Positions 18,388 through 27,207 of a DNA stretch of 64,000 nt are shown here, piece after piece (positions within the stretch are counted from its first letter, which is position 1; each line of letters opens with the position of its first letter). The stretch covers positions 1-64,000 of the forward strand of contig SCPD01000014.1 in NCBI GenBank assembly GCA_005502925.1. Direction: 5' to 3'. Under the pieces are notes generated by a model, which made no database searches, was not told the origin of the DNA, and saw only the letters and a program-made list of their open reading frames with translations. The DNA is from Rhizobiales bacterium Y(2018) (GTDB taxonomy: Bacteria; Pseudomonadota; Alphaproteobacteria; Rhizobiales; Aestuariivirgaceae). The translations under genes were made by a program, and so were the position numbers.

Positions 18388-18579
18388 TTCCCCTTCTCCC
18401 GCTTGCGGGAGAAGGTGGCCGAAGGCCGGATGAGGGTTTTCTCTCAGCTGTTGCATAATCTCAAATGTGGGAAAGCGTTGAAGCTTCGCTACTTGCTCTT
18501 TTGAAATGCTGTCGTGAGTTGGACCAACACCCTCATCCGCCCTATCGGGCACCTTCTCCCGCAAGCGGGAGAAGGGGAA
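18388..18579. mobile_element. Composite RIME-like element, 192 bp, copy 1 (MITE-like, terminal inverted repeats)
   Basis: The two ends (about 50 bp each) are inverted copies of one sequence. Each contains the hairpin CTCCCGCTTGCGGGAG or its variant and a CCTCATCCG motif pointing inward. The 90-bp centre is homologous, in reverse orientation, to the centre of 34647-34839 (shared blocks TTGAAGCTTCG, GCTGTCGTGAGTTG, CTCTCAGCT). It has no coding capacity, and no target-site duplication was found. It lies between autotransporters 2 and 3. Confidence 0.75.
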
Positions 18580-18650
18580 TGAGGGGGAGGGTATGAGCTC
18601 CGTCGCAGTCCCAAAACCCCGCCCCAAAACTTTATGATGAAAGCGCCGCA
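18571..18650 (+). repeat. 80-bp repeat module upstream of autotransporter 3
   Basis: This stretch, containing AGCTCCGTCGCAGTCC and GATGAAAGCGCCGCA, recurs with roughly 85 percent identity by eye at 22904-22985. Here it leads into the promoter region of the intact autotransporter 3. There it ends at the edge of the broken autotransporter. No internal palindrome is evident. Confidence 0.7.
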
Positions 18651-18729
18651 CCTCCCATATGGGAGGCCCGGAAATCTCCCGGCCCTGTAATTGTTTAAGA
18701 CGGAATAGTTGGGGACGGACGGGGGTAGA

Positions 18730-21700
18730 ATGAGTTCGCTGGGAACGCCGCAAAAGGGGCAAGGCGGCAGGTCGGGGACGCGGCAGTTGCGCAACCGCCT
18801 GGCTCTGACGACCATCCTCACCGTGGCGCCGTTCTTCGGCTATGGCCGCACCGCCTATGCCGCCTGCGATCCGGCGCCCGTGTCGCCGACCTTCATCTGC
18901 ACTGGCAACGCCAATGTCGTGACGCAGGCCATTACGGCGAATAATGCGAATGTATCGGCAGCGCCAGGCTTCAGCGTGATTGCACCTGCCGGCGATGGCA
19001 TCACCATCACTGGCGACGGCCATCTGCGCTTCACCGACGAGAATGCATCGATCATCACCGGCGATGAAGACGGGCTGAGCGTGAACGCGACCGGTGATGC
19101 CGGCATCACCCCTGGCGCAGTTACCGTCACCGTGAACAGCACGATCACCGGCGGCAGCAACGGCATACGCGCCGGCAATGACGGCACGGGCGACCTCGTG
19201 GTCACGGCCAACGGCAAGGTCACCGGCGAACGGGGCACCGGCATCGTTGCCGGAGTGGGATCGAGCGGCCGCGACCTGACCGTCAATACCGGAGCTCAGA
19301 GCGACATCACCGGATACCGATTCGGCATCGATGCCCGCAGCTCCGGCACCGGCGATATCATCATTAATGCGAATGGCACGGTCACGGCGATCGACGGGGA
19401 AGGCATCCACGCCTTTAATTCAGAAGGCCGGGATCTTATGATCACCACCGGGGCGGACAGCGACATCACCGGCAATATGTTCGGTATCCGCGGCCGTAAC
19501 GACGGCACGGGCGACCTTGCGATCACGGTGAACGGGGACGTCACCGGGACGGTCCGCGAAGGTGTCTACGCGTTCGCTAATTCCGCCGCCAACAATCTAA
19601 CCGTCACCATCGCCGCCGGAAGTGTCGTCAAGGGCGGTTATGACGGTGTCGAGGCGCGCAGTACCGGTCGCGGCGCTCTCAACGTGAAGGTATATGGCGA
19701 AGTCACCGGCACGGTCGAGAAGGGGATCTGGGTCGTCAATTATGCCGGCACCAGCGCCACGGTGACTACGGGTGCGCAGAGTGCCGTCACCGGCTATGAC
19801 GGCATTGGCAGCCGGAACGACAGGGGTGATTTCACCATCACCGCCGATGGCAAGGTCACGGGGACGGATCGCAACGGCATCCATGCCATAAACACTGTCG
19901 GCGCCAATGATCTGAAGATCACAACGGGCGCGCAAAGCGAGATCACCGGAAAACAGTTCGGCATCTATGCGCGCAATTTCGGGCGCAACATCGACATCAC
20001 CGTCAATGGCGAGGTTACAGGCGAACAGGGCGACGGCATCAGGGCGGAAAACGCCTATGTGAGCTCTCCGACGCCGACCGGCTTTGGCCACGACCTGAAG
20101 ATCACGACGGGTGCCGCGAGCAGCGTGACCGGATATGGCAATGGCATCTTCGCCCGCAACAATGGCACCGGCGACCTCACGATCACCGCCGATGGCGAGG
20201 TCACCGGCGAGACGGGTTACGGCATCAGGGCCCGCAATTGGTACGATGGCGACAGCCTCGAGATCATCACCGGTGCGGGGAGCGAGATCAATGGCGGGCT
20301 GATGGGGATAAGCGCGCGAAACGGCGGCGCCGGCGCTCTCACCATCACCGCGAATGGCATGGTCACCGGGCGACAGGGGCCAGGCATAAATGCTCAGAAT
20401 GGGTCCGCCAGCAACAGTTTGAAAATTGTCACGGGTGCTGCCAGCATCATTGCGGGCTATGACGACGGCATTCGCGCCAACGACAATGGCAGCGGCGATC
20501 TCGAAATCACCGCCAACGGCACGGTGAAGGGCGAGACGCGGTCGGGCATCTTCGCCAGCAATACCGCCAATGGTAACGATCTGAAGATCACCAGCGGCGT
20601 CGGTAGCACTGTCGAGGGCGTGACCTACGGCATCTCTGGCCGCAACAGCGGGAATAATTTCGTCATCTCGGTTGCCGGTGATGTCACGGCGAGCGCCGGC
20701 GACGCGATCACGGCCAGGAATCTCGACACCGCCAACGATCTGCAGGTCACTGTCGAGGCGACCGGCATGATTATCGGCGAGAGGGGCGGGCTCGTGGCCA
20801 CGAGCGGCGGCTCCGGAACGTCGGAGATCGCCATACACGGTGTTGTCGAAGGGAAGCAGGACTTCGGCCTACATGCCGCCATCGCGGAAAATACCAACGG
20901 GCTCCAGATCGCCACGAGCGCGGGCAGCCTGGTCAAGGGCAGGCTCAACGGGATTCAGGCATTCGGCGAAAATGAGAGCGCGCTCGACATCGCCATCGAT
21001 GGCACCGTCAGGGGAATGACCGAAAACGGTATTCTTGTGCGCAATGAAGACAGCGATGATGATGATCCTACCGGCGACGCCGTCATCCGGATCGGCGCGA
21101 CCGGTCTCGTGGAAGGCAAGCTCTCCGGCATCGATGCGGGTTCCGAAGACGGCAAGGTGATCGTCGTCAATGATGGTCTCGTGCGCAATCTCTCCGGCGC
21201 CTATGCGGACTTGGTCATCAAAGCGACCGGTCCTGGCAGGATCGATAACAACGGCACCCTCGTCGGCACGGTCGCGCTCGGCGCCTTGGACGACACGCTG
21301 ACCAATACCGGCCTGTGGGCGGTCGGCGGCAATGGCGCGGCGGCGAGCAATTTCGGCGGCGGCATCGACGTCGTGAACAATGCCGGTATCCTGCGAGCGG
21401 CCCATGGCATCGCGGAATTCGAGAGCGTCTATTTGGCGAACCTCGAATACCTCAACAATTCGGGAACGATCTCGCTGGTCGACGGTCTGGCGAGCGACAT
21501 TTTCGCCTTGGGACCGGCCGCCAATTATGTGGGCCTTGGCGGCCGGCTCGCCGTCGATGCCTTCCTGGCGCCAGGCTCCGCCGGCAGATCGGATTCCCTC
21601 AGCATGGTCGGCAGTACAAGCGGCACGACATATCTGGTTGTGAATCTCACCAATCCGATCGGCAGCGCCCCCAACACCGATGGTATTTGGGTGGCGGTCG

Positions 21701-22833
21701 TCGATGGGCCATCGCAGGCGGACGACTTCCGTATCGCGGGCGGCGTGCTCAATGCCGGTTTCTTCGCCTGGGATCTGCGCCGCGTCCAGGATGGCATCAC
21801 GGTCATTCACGAACTCTACACGACCGGCTTCGGCGCCGGCGCCTATGAATTCGCCGCCGGCATCACCGGCGCCCAGGATATGTGGCAGCAGACGACCGGT
21901 ACGCTCTTGCAGCGCCAAGCCGATCTGCGGCCGCTGCTGGGGGCTGCGCAGGTGACGCCGGTCGCCGATTTCGCCGATCCGGTCGAACCGACGCCGGTCG
22001 GGCGCGTCACGCCGGGCCTGTGGTTCAAGGCGGTGGGCGGCTGGCTCGACCGCGACGGCGAGGAAGACAACAATGTCGTGCTCGACCGCAAGCAGACCGT
22101 CTTCGGCGGTATTGCCGGTTTCGATTTCGGCACCGAGAATGTGAGCGAGCAGGGCGACACGCTGCTGTTCGGCCTGTTCGGTGGCTATCTCACCTCCAAG
22201 CTCACTTTCGACTCCACCAATACGGAGTGGACCTATGACGGCCCGACGGTTGGTGCCTATGCGACTTATCTGAACGACGCGTTCTATGCCGACGTCGTCG
22301 TCAAGGCCGACTTCCTCGACATCGATATCGACACAGATGACCTGGCGCCCGACGCCGAGGCCGATACCAAGGCGACGAACATCGGCGGCCAGATCGATCT
22401 TGGCTACAAGATCGGCTTCGGCCAGGGCGCCTTCATCGAGCCGCAGGCATCGCTGTCGGTGCTTCATACCGAGATCGACGATATCGACGACATTTTCGGC
22501 GGCGCGGTTGAGTTCGCGGACGAGACGAGCGTGCGTGGCCGCCTGGGCCTTCGTCTCGGCGCCGATTATGAGCATGACGGCCTGCTGCTGACGCCCGATG
22601 TGACGGCGAGTGTGTGGCAGTCCTTCACTGGCGACAACACGGTAACGGTCTTCGCGCCGCTCACCCCGGCGAGCGATGTATCCGACGATCCGGGCGAGAC
22701 GGTGGGTGATGTGTCGCTCGGCTTAGGCGTGACGGCACCCGACGGCTGGACCGGCTTCCTGCGTGGCAATTACCAGTTCGCCGCGGATTTCGAGGCGGTC
22801 ACCGGCAATGCCGGGGTGAGGTATAGCTGGTAG
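18730..22833 (+). CDS. Autotransporter 3: beta-helix repeat protein with C-terminal barrel
   Basis: The third paralogue, 1367 residues, with the longest passenger (about 26 rungs). The signal peptide RNRLALTTILTVAPFFGYGR lies at 21-40, with C46-x10-C57 after it. The passenger is predicted beta-helix, with pivot helix GAQDMWQQTTGTLLQRQADL and a barrel from GLWFKAVGGW to NAGVRYSW. ATG 18730 follows GGGGG and begins MSSLGTPQKG. A TTG at 18709 in the same frame is less likely. Barrel segments are near-identical to autotransporter 2 (DETSVRGRLG, TPDVTASVWQSFT), whereas passengers diverge, which fits duplication followed by passenger drift or conversion of the ends. Surface adhesion is inferred. 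Confidence 0.92.
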   Translation: MSSLGTPQKGQGGRSGTRQLRNRLALTTILTVAPFFGYGRTAYAACDPAPVSPTFICTGNANVVTQAITANNANVSAAPGFSVIAPAGDGITITGDGHLRFTDENASIITGDEDGLSVNATGDAGITPGAVTVTVNSTITGGSNGIRAGNDGTGDLVVTANGKVTGERGTGIVAGVGSSGRDLTVNTGAQSDITGYRFGIDARSSGTGDIIINANGTVTAIDGEGIHAFNSEGRDLMITTGADSDITGNMFGIRGRNDGTGDLAITVNGDVTGTVREGVYAFANSAANNLTVTIAAGSVVKGGYDGVEARSTGRGALNVKVYGEVTGTVEKGIWVVNYAGTSATVTTGAQSAVTGYDGIGSRNDRGDFTITADGKVTGTDRNGIHAINTVGANDLKITTGAQSEITGKQFGIYARNFGRNIDITVNGEVTGEQGDGIRAENAYVSSPTPTGFGHDLKITTGAASSVTGYGNGIFARNNGTGDLTITADGEVTGETGYGIRARNWYDGDSLEIITGAGSEINGGLMGISARNGGAGALTITANGMVTGRQGPGINAQNGSASNSLKIVTGAASIIAGYDDGIRANDNGSGDLEITANGTVKGETRSGIFASNTANGNDLKITSGVGSTVEGVTYGISGRNSGNNFVISVAGDVTASAGDAITARNLDTANDLQVTVEATGMIIGERGGLVATSGGSGTSEIAIHGVVEGKQDFGLHAAIAENTNGLQIATSAGSLVKGRLNGIQAFGENESALDIAIDGTVRGMTENGILVRNEDSDDDDPTGDAVIRIGATGLVEGKLSGIDAGSEDGKVIVVNDGLVRNLSGAYADLVIKATGPGRIDNNGTLVGTVALGALDDTLTNTGLWAVGGNGAAASNFGGGIDVVNNAGILRAAHGIAEFESVYLANLEYLNNSGTISLVDGLASDIFALGPAANYVGLGGRLAVDAFLAPGSAGRSDSLSMVGSTSGTTYLVVNLTNPIGSAPNTDGIWVAVVDGPSQADDFRIAGGVLNAGFFAWDLRRVQDGITVIHELYTTGFGAGAYEFAAGITGAQDMWQQTTGTLLQRQADLRPLLGAAQVTPVADFADPVEPTPVGRVTPGLWFKAVGGWLDRDGEEDNNVVLDRKQTVFGGIAGFDFGTENVSEQGDTLLFGLFGGYLTSKLTFDSTNTEWTYDGPTVGAYATYLNDAFYADVVVKADFLDIDIDTDDLAPDAEADTKATNIGGQIDLGYKIGFGQGAFIEPQASLSVLHTEIDDIDDIFGGAVEFADETSVRGRLGLRLGADYEHDGLLLTPDVTASVWQSFTGDNTVTVFAPLTPASDVSDDPGETVGDVSLGLGVTAPDGWTGFLRGNYQFAADFEAVTGNAGVRYSW

Positions 22834-22881
22834 ACGTCATGAGCGGAGAAGTTCGTCCAAGTACATAAGGCCTTGCCAGGC

Positions 22882-22985
22882 TTCCCCTTCTCCCGCAAGC
22901 GGGAGAAGGGGGAATGAGGGGAGTGCATGAAGCTCCGTCGCAGTCCAAATACACGGCCCCAAAACGTCGTGATGAAAGCGCCGCA
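22882..22985. repeat. RIME-like palindrome plus second copy of the 80-bp module
   Basis: A palindrome at 22882-22914 (arms around GCAA, CTCCCGC/GCGGGAG core) is followed by the 22904-22985 module shared with 18571-18650. The module ends abruptly at GAAAGCGCCGCA, and the next base starts autotransporter barrel coding sequence without an upstream passenger. The 50 bp before it (22834-22881) show nothing recognised. Confidence 0.7.
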
Positions 22986-23364
22986 ACGGCCTCTTTGTCG
23001 AACCGCAGGCCTCGCTGTCGGTCCGGCATACCGAGATCGACGATATCGACGACATCTTCGGCGGTTCGGTCGTTTTCGACGACACAACCAGCGTCAAGAG
23101 GCGTCTTGGCTTGAGGCTCGGCCACAATTTCACCTCAGGTAATTCTGTTGTCTATTCATCGGATGTGACGGCGAGCGTCTGGCAGGATTTCTCCGGCGAC
23201 AACAACGCCACCATCACGGCGATCGACTTCCCCGCGGCGGAAGATCCCGGCCAGACGATCGGTGATCTGTCGCTGAATAAGTTCACCGCTGCAACGTCCT
23301 GCATCCGAAGAGAATCTTCCGCCACCGTCGACAACCTCAGATACGCCCATTCGAATCAACTGTA
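22986..23364 (+). pseudogene. Remnant of a fifth autotransporter (barrel fragment)
   Basis: Reading in one frame to the TAG at 23362-23364, the segment encodes FVEPQASLSVRHTEIDDIDD, then FDDTTSVKRRLGLRLG, and SSDVTASVWQDFSGDNNATI, all matching barrel strands of the four intact paralogues. It lacks signal peptide, passenger and the first half of the barrel. After GDLSL the sequence departs from the family and lacks the terminal RYSW strand, so it is broken at both ends. The 5' break coincides with a repeat module boundary. The first half resembles autotransporter 3, the second resembles 1 and 4, so it is a distinct paralogue or a recombinant. It is probably not expressed as a functional protein. 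Confidence 0.85.
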
Positions 23365-23371
23365 GTAATTC

Positions 23372-23400
23372 GCCAACGGAAATGCGATCGCTTCCGTGGC
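23372..23400. terminator. Hairpin downstream of the autotransporter remnant
   Basis: GCC-A-ACGGAA pairs with TTCCGT-GGC around a 10-base loop (GCGATCGC inside). There is no T-run after it. It could be the old terminator of the broken gene or a regulatory palindrome before autotransporter 4. Confidence 0.35.
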
Positions 23401-23510
23401 AAAATGGCGCGCGGGTGCAAAATTTCTGTTGCAGTAATCCAATGTCAGTTTAATCCTGTCCGCCAATGGGCGCCGATTTGCGCCGCAGTGCATATTTTGG
23501 GGGACGGTAC

Positions 23511-26489
23511 GTGATACGGAAGACCTGGACAGCATCTTCGGATGCTTCTCGCGCGCAACGTGCAAGCCGCGCATTTCGCAATCGATTGGCGCTGACGACG
23601 GTGCTGACCGTGGCGCCATTCATGAGCTATGGCCGCCAGGCCGAGGCCGCCTGCGCGCCCGATCCGGTGGCGCCGAGCTATTCCTGCAGCGACGCCAATA
23701 CGACGCTGAGCTTTCTCAATATCGACAGTGCCGCCATCACGACGGTGGCCGGCTTCAGCGTAACCGCCACGGGGGTCGAGCACGGCATCATCGTCACCGG
23801 CGACGGCCAGCTGAGCTATATCGACACCAACGCCTCGCCGATCACGAGTGAAAACGGCACCGGCCTCGTCGTCCATGCGACGGGCAATGTGGAAGGCGAG
23901 ATCAACGAGGATGGCGGGATCGTCATCGACACGAACGGCGCCATCACCGGCGCCGCTGGCATCGATGCCCGCAATGACGGCGCCGGCGATGTCTCGGTGA
24001 CGGTCAGCGGCGCGGTGACGGGGAGAACCAGTGACGGCATCTACGCGCGCAATTACGGACACGATTTGACGATCACCACCGGCGCGGGCAGCGTCACTGG
24101 CGGTAACGACGGCATCGAAGCCCGCAATGACGGCTCCGGGGATCTCGAGATCACCGCCGAAGGTGAAGTCACCGGCCGCAGCGGCGCTGGCATCGAGGCC
24201 GAAAACTCCTCCGACGGCGTCAATCTGACGATCATCACCGGCGCGCAGAGCGTAATAACCGGCTCCGACAGCGGAATCTACGCGCGCAATCGCGGCGCCG
24301 GCGATCTCGAGATCACGGTCGATGGCCGTGCTGTCGGGCTGGAAAATGACGGGATATTTGCCGAGAACGGCAGTTATGACGGGGACGAGTACAGTATCAG
24401 AGGCGTCAATCTTACCGTCAAGACGGGCGCTGAGAGCGTGGTCGTCGGAGCCAGCGATGGTATCGACGCGGAGAACTATGGTCGCGGCAAGCTCGAGATC
24501 ACCGTCAACGGCGCGGTGACCGGGATCGAGGACAACGGCATTGAAGCGGACAATTCACATTACGGTACTGATCTCACGATCACCACAAATGTCGGTAGCG
24601 TGGTTCGAGGCGGCGATGACGGCATCAATGTCGAAAACAACGGCGACGGAGATCTCGCCATCAACGTCAATGGCAGGGTAACTGGCGGGGAGGATGGCAT
24701 TGACGCCGAGAATGACGGATCCGGCGACACGAGGATCACGGTAGGAACGAGCGGTATCGTCGAGGGCAGCGATTCCGCGATCGATGTCGATTCCGACGAC
24801 GACCAGGATATCTTTATCACCAACTACGGCACGGTCAGGACTCTGTCGGGTGATTCGACCGCCGTCGCCATCACGACCTATGGCGGCGACACGGTGATCG
24901 AGAATCACGGCACCATCACCGGTGTGCTGCGTTTTGCCGAAAACGACGATGATCTCGACAATTACGGCGTCTGGAACACCGCCGGCGGCCGCAATGAATT
25001 CGGCCTCGACACTGACCGCGTTTACAATGAAGGCGTGCTGGTGGCGGCGAATGACGCACAAGCCAATGAGACGACCGAGCTTCTCGATCTCGAGGAATTC
25101 CGCAATGACGGCGGCCTGCTGTGGCTGGCCGACGGCGCGGTCGGGGATATTCTCCGGATGCGCGGTGAGACCGAAAGCGGGTTTGAGGACGCCCTGCGCT
25201 ACTCTGGCGAGGATGGCTATCTGGCAGTCGATGCAGTGCTCGGCGCCGGCGCGGCCGGCGAGGCGGACATTCTCGAGATCATCGGTGATGTCGATGAAGA
25301 AAGCGCCACCACCATCGCCGTCAATGTCGTCGGTGTTTCAGGCGCCAATGTGCTCGGCATTCCGGTCGTCAAGGTCATCGACGGCAAAACGGGGCCTGAC
25401 AATTTCAGCCTTGAAGGCCCGGTCCATGCCGGCCTCTTCGCCTGGGATCTGAGATTCGATGGCGAAGAGAACTGGTACGAGCTCTTCACCTCAGGCGTCG
25501 GTATAGGGGGTTATGAGATGGCGGCCGGTCTCACCGGCGCCCAGGACATCTGGCACCAGACCACCGGCACGCTGGGGCAGCGCCAGGCCGATCTGCGCCC
25601 GCTTCTCAACGGCACGCAGGTGACGCCGGTCGCCGACTTCACCGAGCCGGTCGCGCCGACAGCCGCGGGCCGTGTCGGTCCAGGCTTCTGGTTCAATGCG
25701 GTGGGCGGCTGGCTCGACCGTGACGCCGAGAGCGACGGTTATACGCTCGACCGCAAGCAGTCGATCTATGGCGGCCTCGCCGGCTTCGACTTTGCCACCG
25801 ACTCGACAGGTGGAGATACCTGGCTGTTCGGCCTGTTTGGCGGCTATCTGAGCTCGACGCTGAAGTTCAGCGAGACCAACAGCAAGTGGACCTATGACGG
25901 CCCGACGATCGGCGCCTATGCCACCTATCTGAACGACGCCTTCTATGCCGATGTGACGGTCAAGGCCGACTTCCTGTCGATCGACATCGAGCAGGACGAC
26001 CTGGGCGCCGATGACAGCGATACCGACGGCATCAATCTCGGTGGCCGTATCGACGCCGGCTACAAGATCGGCGGCGGGACAGGCGCTTTCGTCGAGCCGC
26101 AGGCCACTCTGGCCGTGGTCAATACCGATATCGACGATGCCGAGGTCGGCGGCGGCGATGTCGATTTCGACAGCGAGACCAGCGTCAAGGGCCGGCTCGG
26201 CCTGAAGCTCGGCTATGACCACACCGCTGCCAACGCCATGATCTTTTCGTCGGACCTGACGGCGAGCGTCTGGCAGGAGTTCAACGGCAGCAACGACGCC
26301 ACGATCTCTGCGGCGGGCCTCAGTGACTTCGGCGTGTCGGACGACACGATCGAGACGCTCGGCGACATTTCGCTGGGCTTCAGTGTCACCGCGACCGAAG
26401 GCTGGTCGGGATTCCTCCGCGCCAACTACCAGTTCGCCGAGGACTTCGAGGCGATCACCGGCAATGCCGGGCTGAGATACTCCTGGTAA
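23511..26489 (+). CDS. Autotransporter 4: short-passenger beta-helix protein with C-terminal barrel
   Basis: The smallest paralogue, 992 residues. The signal peptide FRNRLALTTVLTVAPFMSYG (22-41) is followed by C48-x10-C59. Only about 12 rungs of the GIDAEN type are present (residues 130-440), half of the other three. The pivot helix (GAQDIWHQTTGTLGQRQADL) and a complete barrel ending NAGLRYSW are intact. I prefer GTG 23511 because GGGGGA lies just upstream and the resulting N-terminus matches the length of the paralogues. ATG 23466 in the same frame is possible. The passenger is markedly acidic. It probably forms a shorter surface stalk. Role in adhesion is inferred. Confidence 0.9.
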   Translation: MIRKTWTASSDASRAQRASRAFRNRLALTTVLTVAPFMSYGRQAEAACAPDPVAPSYSCSDANTTLSFLNIDSAAITTVAGFSVTATGVEHGIIVTGDGQLSYIDTNASPITSENGTGLVVHATGNVEGEINEDGGIVIDTNGAITGAAGIDARNDGAGDVSVTVSGAVTGRTSDGIYARNYGHDLTITTGAGSVTGGNDGIEARNDGSGDLEITAEGEVTGRSGAGIEAENSSDGVNLTIITGAQSVITGSDSGIYARNRGAGDLEITVDGRAVGLENDGIFAENGSYDGDEYSIRGVNLTVKTGAESVVVGASDGIDAENYGRGKLEITVNGAVTGIEDNGIEADNSHYGTDLTITTNVGSVVRGGDDGINVENNGDGDLAINVNGRVTGGEDGIDAENDGSGDTRITVGTSGIVEGSDSAIDVDSDDDQDIFITNYGTVRTLSGDSTAVAITTYGGDTVIENHGTITGVLRFAENDDDLDNYGVWNTAGGRNEFGLDTDRVYNEGVLVAANDAQANETTELLDLEEFRNDGGLLWLADGAVGDILRMRGETESGFEDALRYSGEDGYLAVDAVLGAGAAGEADILEIIGDVDEESATTIAVNVVGVSGANVLGIPVVKVIDGKTGPDNFSLEGPVHAGLFAWDLRFDGEENWYELFTSGVGIGGYEMAAGLTGAQDIWHQTTGTLGQRQADLRPLLNGTQVTPVADFTEPVAPTAAGRVGPGFWFNAVGGWLDRDAESDGYTLDRKQSIYGGLAGFDFATDSTGGDTWLFGLFGGYLSSTLKFSETNSKWTYDGPTIGAYATYLNDAFYADVTVKADFLSIDIEQDDLGADDSDTDGINLGGRIDAGYKIGGGTGAFVEPQATLAVVNTDIDDAEVGGGDVDFDSETSVKGRLGLKLGYDHTAANAMIFSSDLTASVWQEFNGSNDATISAAGLSDFGVSDDTIETLGDISLGFSVTATEGWSGFLRANYQFAEDFEAITGNAGLRYSW

Positions 26490-26513
26490 TTTAGAATTCT
26501 TTCCGAACTTCCC

Positions 26514-26541
26514 TCCTCTCCCATCCTTCGGACGGGAGAGG
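26514..26541 (+). terminator. Hairpin between autotransporter 4 and the convergent DUF5681 gene
   Basis: CCTCTCCC and GGGAGAGG arms flank a short TTCGG-containing loop, 25 bp after the autotransporter 4 stop. It can serve both convergent genes. There is no clear T-tract on the plus strand. Confidence 0.5.
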
Positions 26542-26591
26542 GGGAAACGCGGAAGGACTTCGCTTTCGCATATTTTCATATTGCGCGCGTA

Positions 26592-27014
26592 TCACTTCGG
26601 CGGCGCGGGATCGACGATCCTGAAGATTACCTCTCTCGGCTCCTCTGCGCCGGGATCGAGCGCGCCGAAGTCGTCCGTGCCGGATGCAGTATCTGTCTCG
26701 CTGTCGCTCACCATCTTGAGAAAGGCGGCCTGGGCGCGCAGATCGCCTTTCGCTGCTGCGGCGATCAAAGATCTGATCACCGCGCGGGCGATCGGCATTG
26801 CGACGTCCTCGCCATCCTCATTGATATCGATGAGGCGATAGGCTTCCTCGCTGACCAGCATGTCGAACGGCTTCTGTGGTTTTTCCTGTCGGGGCTTGTT
26901 CCGGCTGCCTTTGCGCCGGCCCGACGGATTACCGGACTGGCCTTTCTGGAAACGCTTTCCAACTGGCGGCCGGCGATAGCCGATGCCCGGAGAGGAAGTT
27001 TTGTCGTCGCTCAT
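26592..27014 (-). CDS. DUF5681 domain-containing protein
   Basis: A 140-residue basic protein with the DUF5681 hallmark VGKRFQKGQSGNPSGRRKGS near residues 17-36, which resembles DNA-binding or phage-related small proteins. A helical segment (IARAVIRSLIAAAAKGDLRA) follows, and the C-terminus is acidic then proline-rich. ATG 27014 is chosen over 27038 because GGAGG lies six bases before it. In many alphaproteobacteria such genes sit near prophage terminase or mobile regions, but no phage gene is seen here. It is an isolated copy next to the autotransporter array. Function unknown. Confidence 0.75.
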   Translation of the reverse strand: MSDDKTSSPGIGYRRPPVGKRFQKGQSGNPSGRRKGSRNKPRQEKPQKPFDMLVSEEAYRLIDINEDGEDVAMPIARAVIRSLIAAAAKGDLRAQAAFLKMVSDSETDTASGTDDFGALDPGAEEPREVIFRIVDPAPPK

Positions 27015-27129
27015 CGCATGCCTCCGAATTCTCTTCACTTCGTGGGCTTGTCTTGCCTATGAGTTCACGAAGTCAAGGCGGTGGCACGAAAGAGAAGGGC
27101 TCCGCTGCTTTCAGGAGCGAAGCCCAATT

Positions 27130-27183
27130 CCCTGTAGATCCCTGCAGATCCGCTGCAAATCCCCTGCTGATTCCGCTGCAAAA
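27130..27183. repeat. Degenerate 10-11 bp tandem repeat
   Basis: Five consecutive units resembling CC(G)CTGCAGAT run through this stretch: CCCTGTAGAT, CCCTGCAGAT, CCGCTGCAAAT, CCCCTGCTGAT, TCCGCTGCAAA. It is intergenic between the ureohydrolase stop (27208) and the DUF5681 start. Two more GCGGAA-type words follow at 27188-27205. The rest of 27015-27207 shows no gene. Confidence 0.55.
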
Positions 27184-27207
27184 GAACAGCGGAACAACAG
27201 CGGAAGG

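Noticed and set aside
9580-24760. Regular short DNA repeats that could suggest CRISPR arrays
   Set aside because: The repeats are in frame, degenerate at third positions and encode beta-helix rungs. There are no identical direct repeats with unique spacers and no cas genes.
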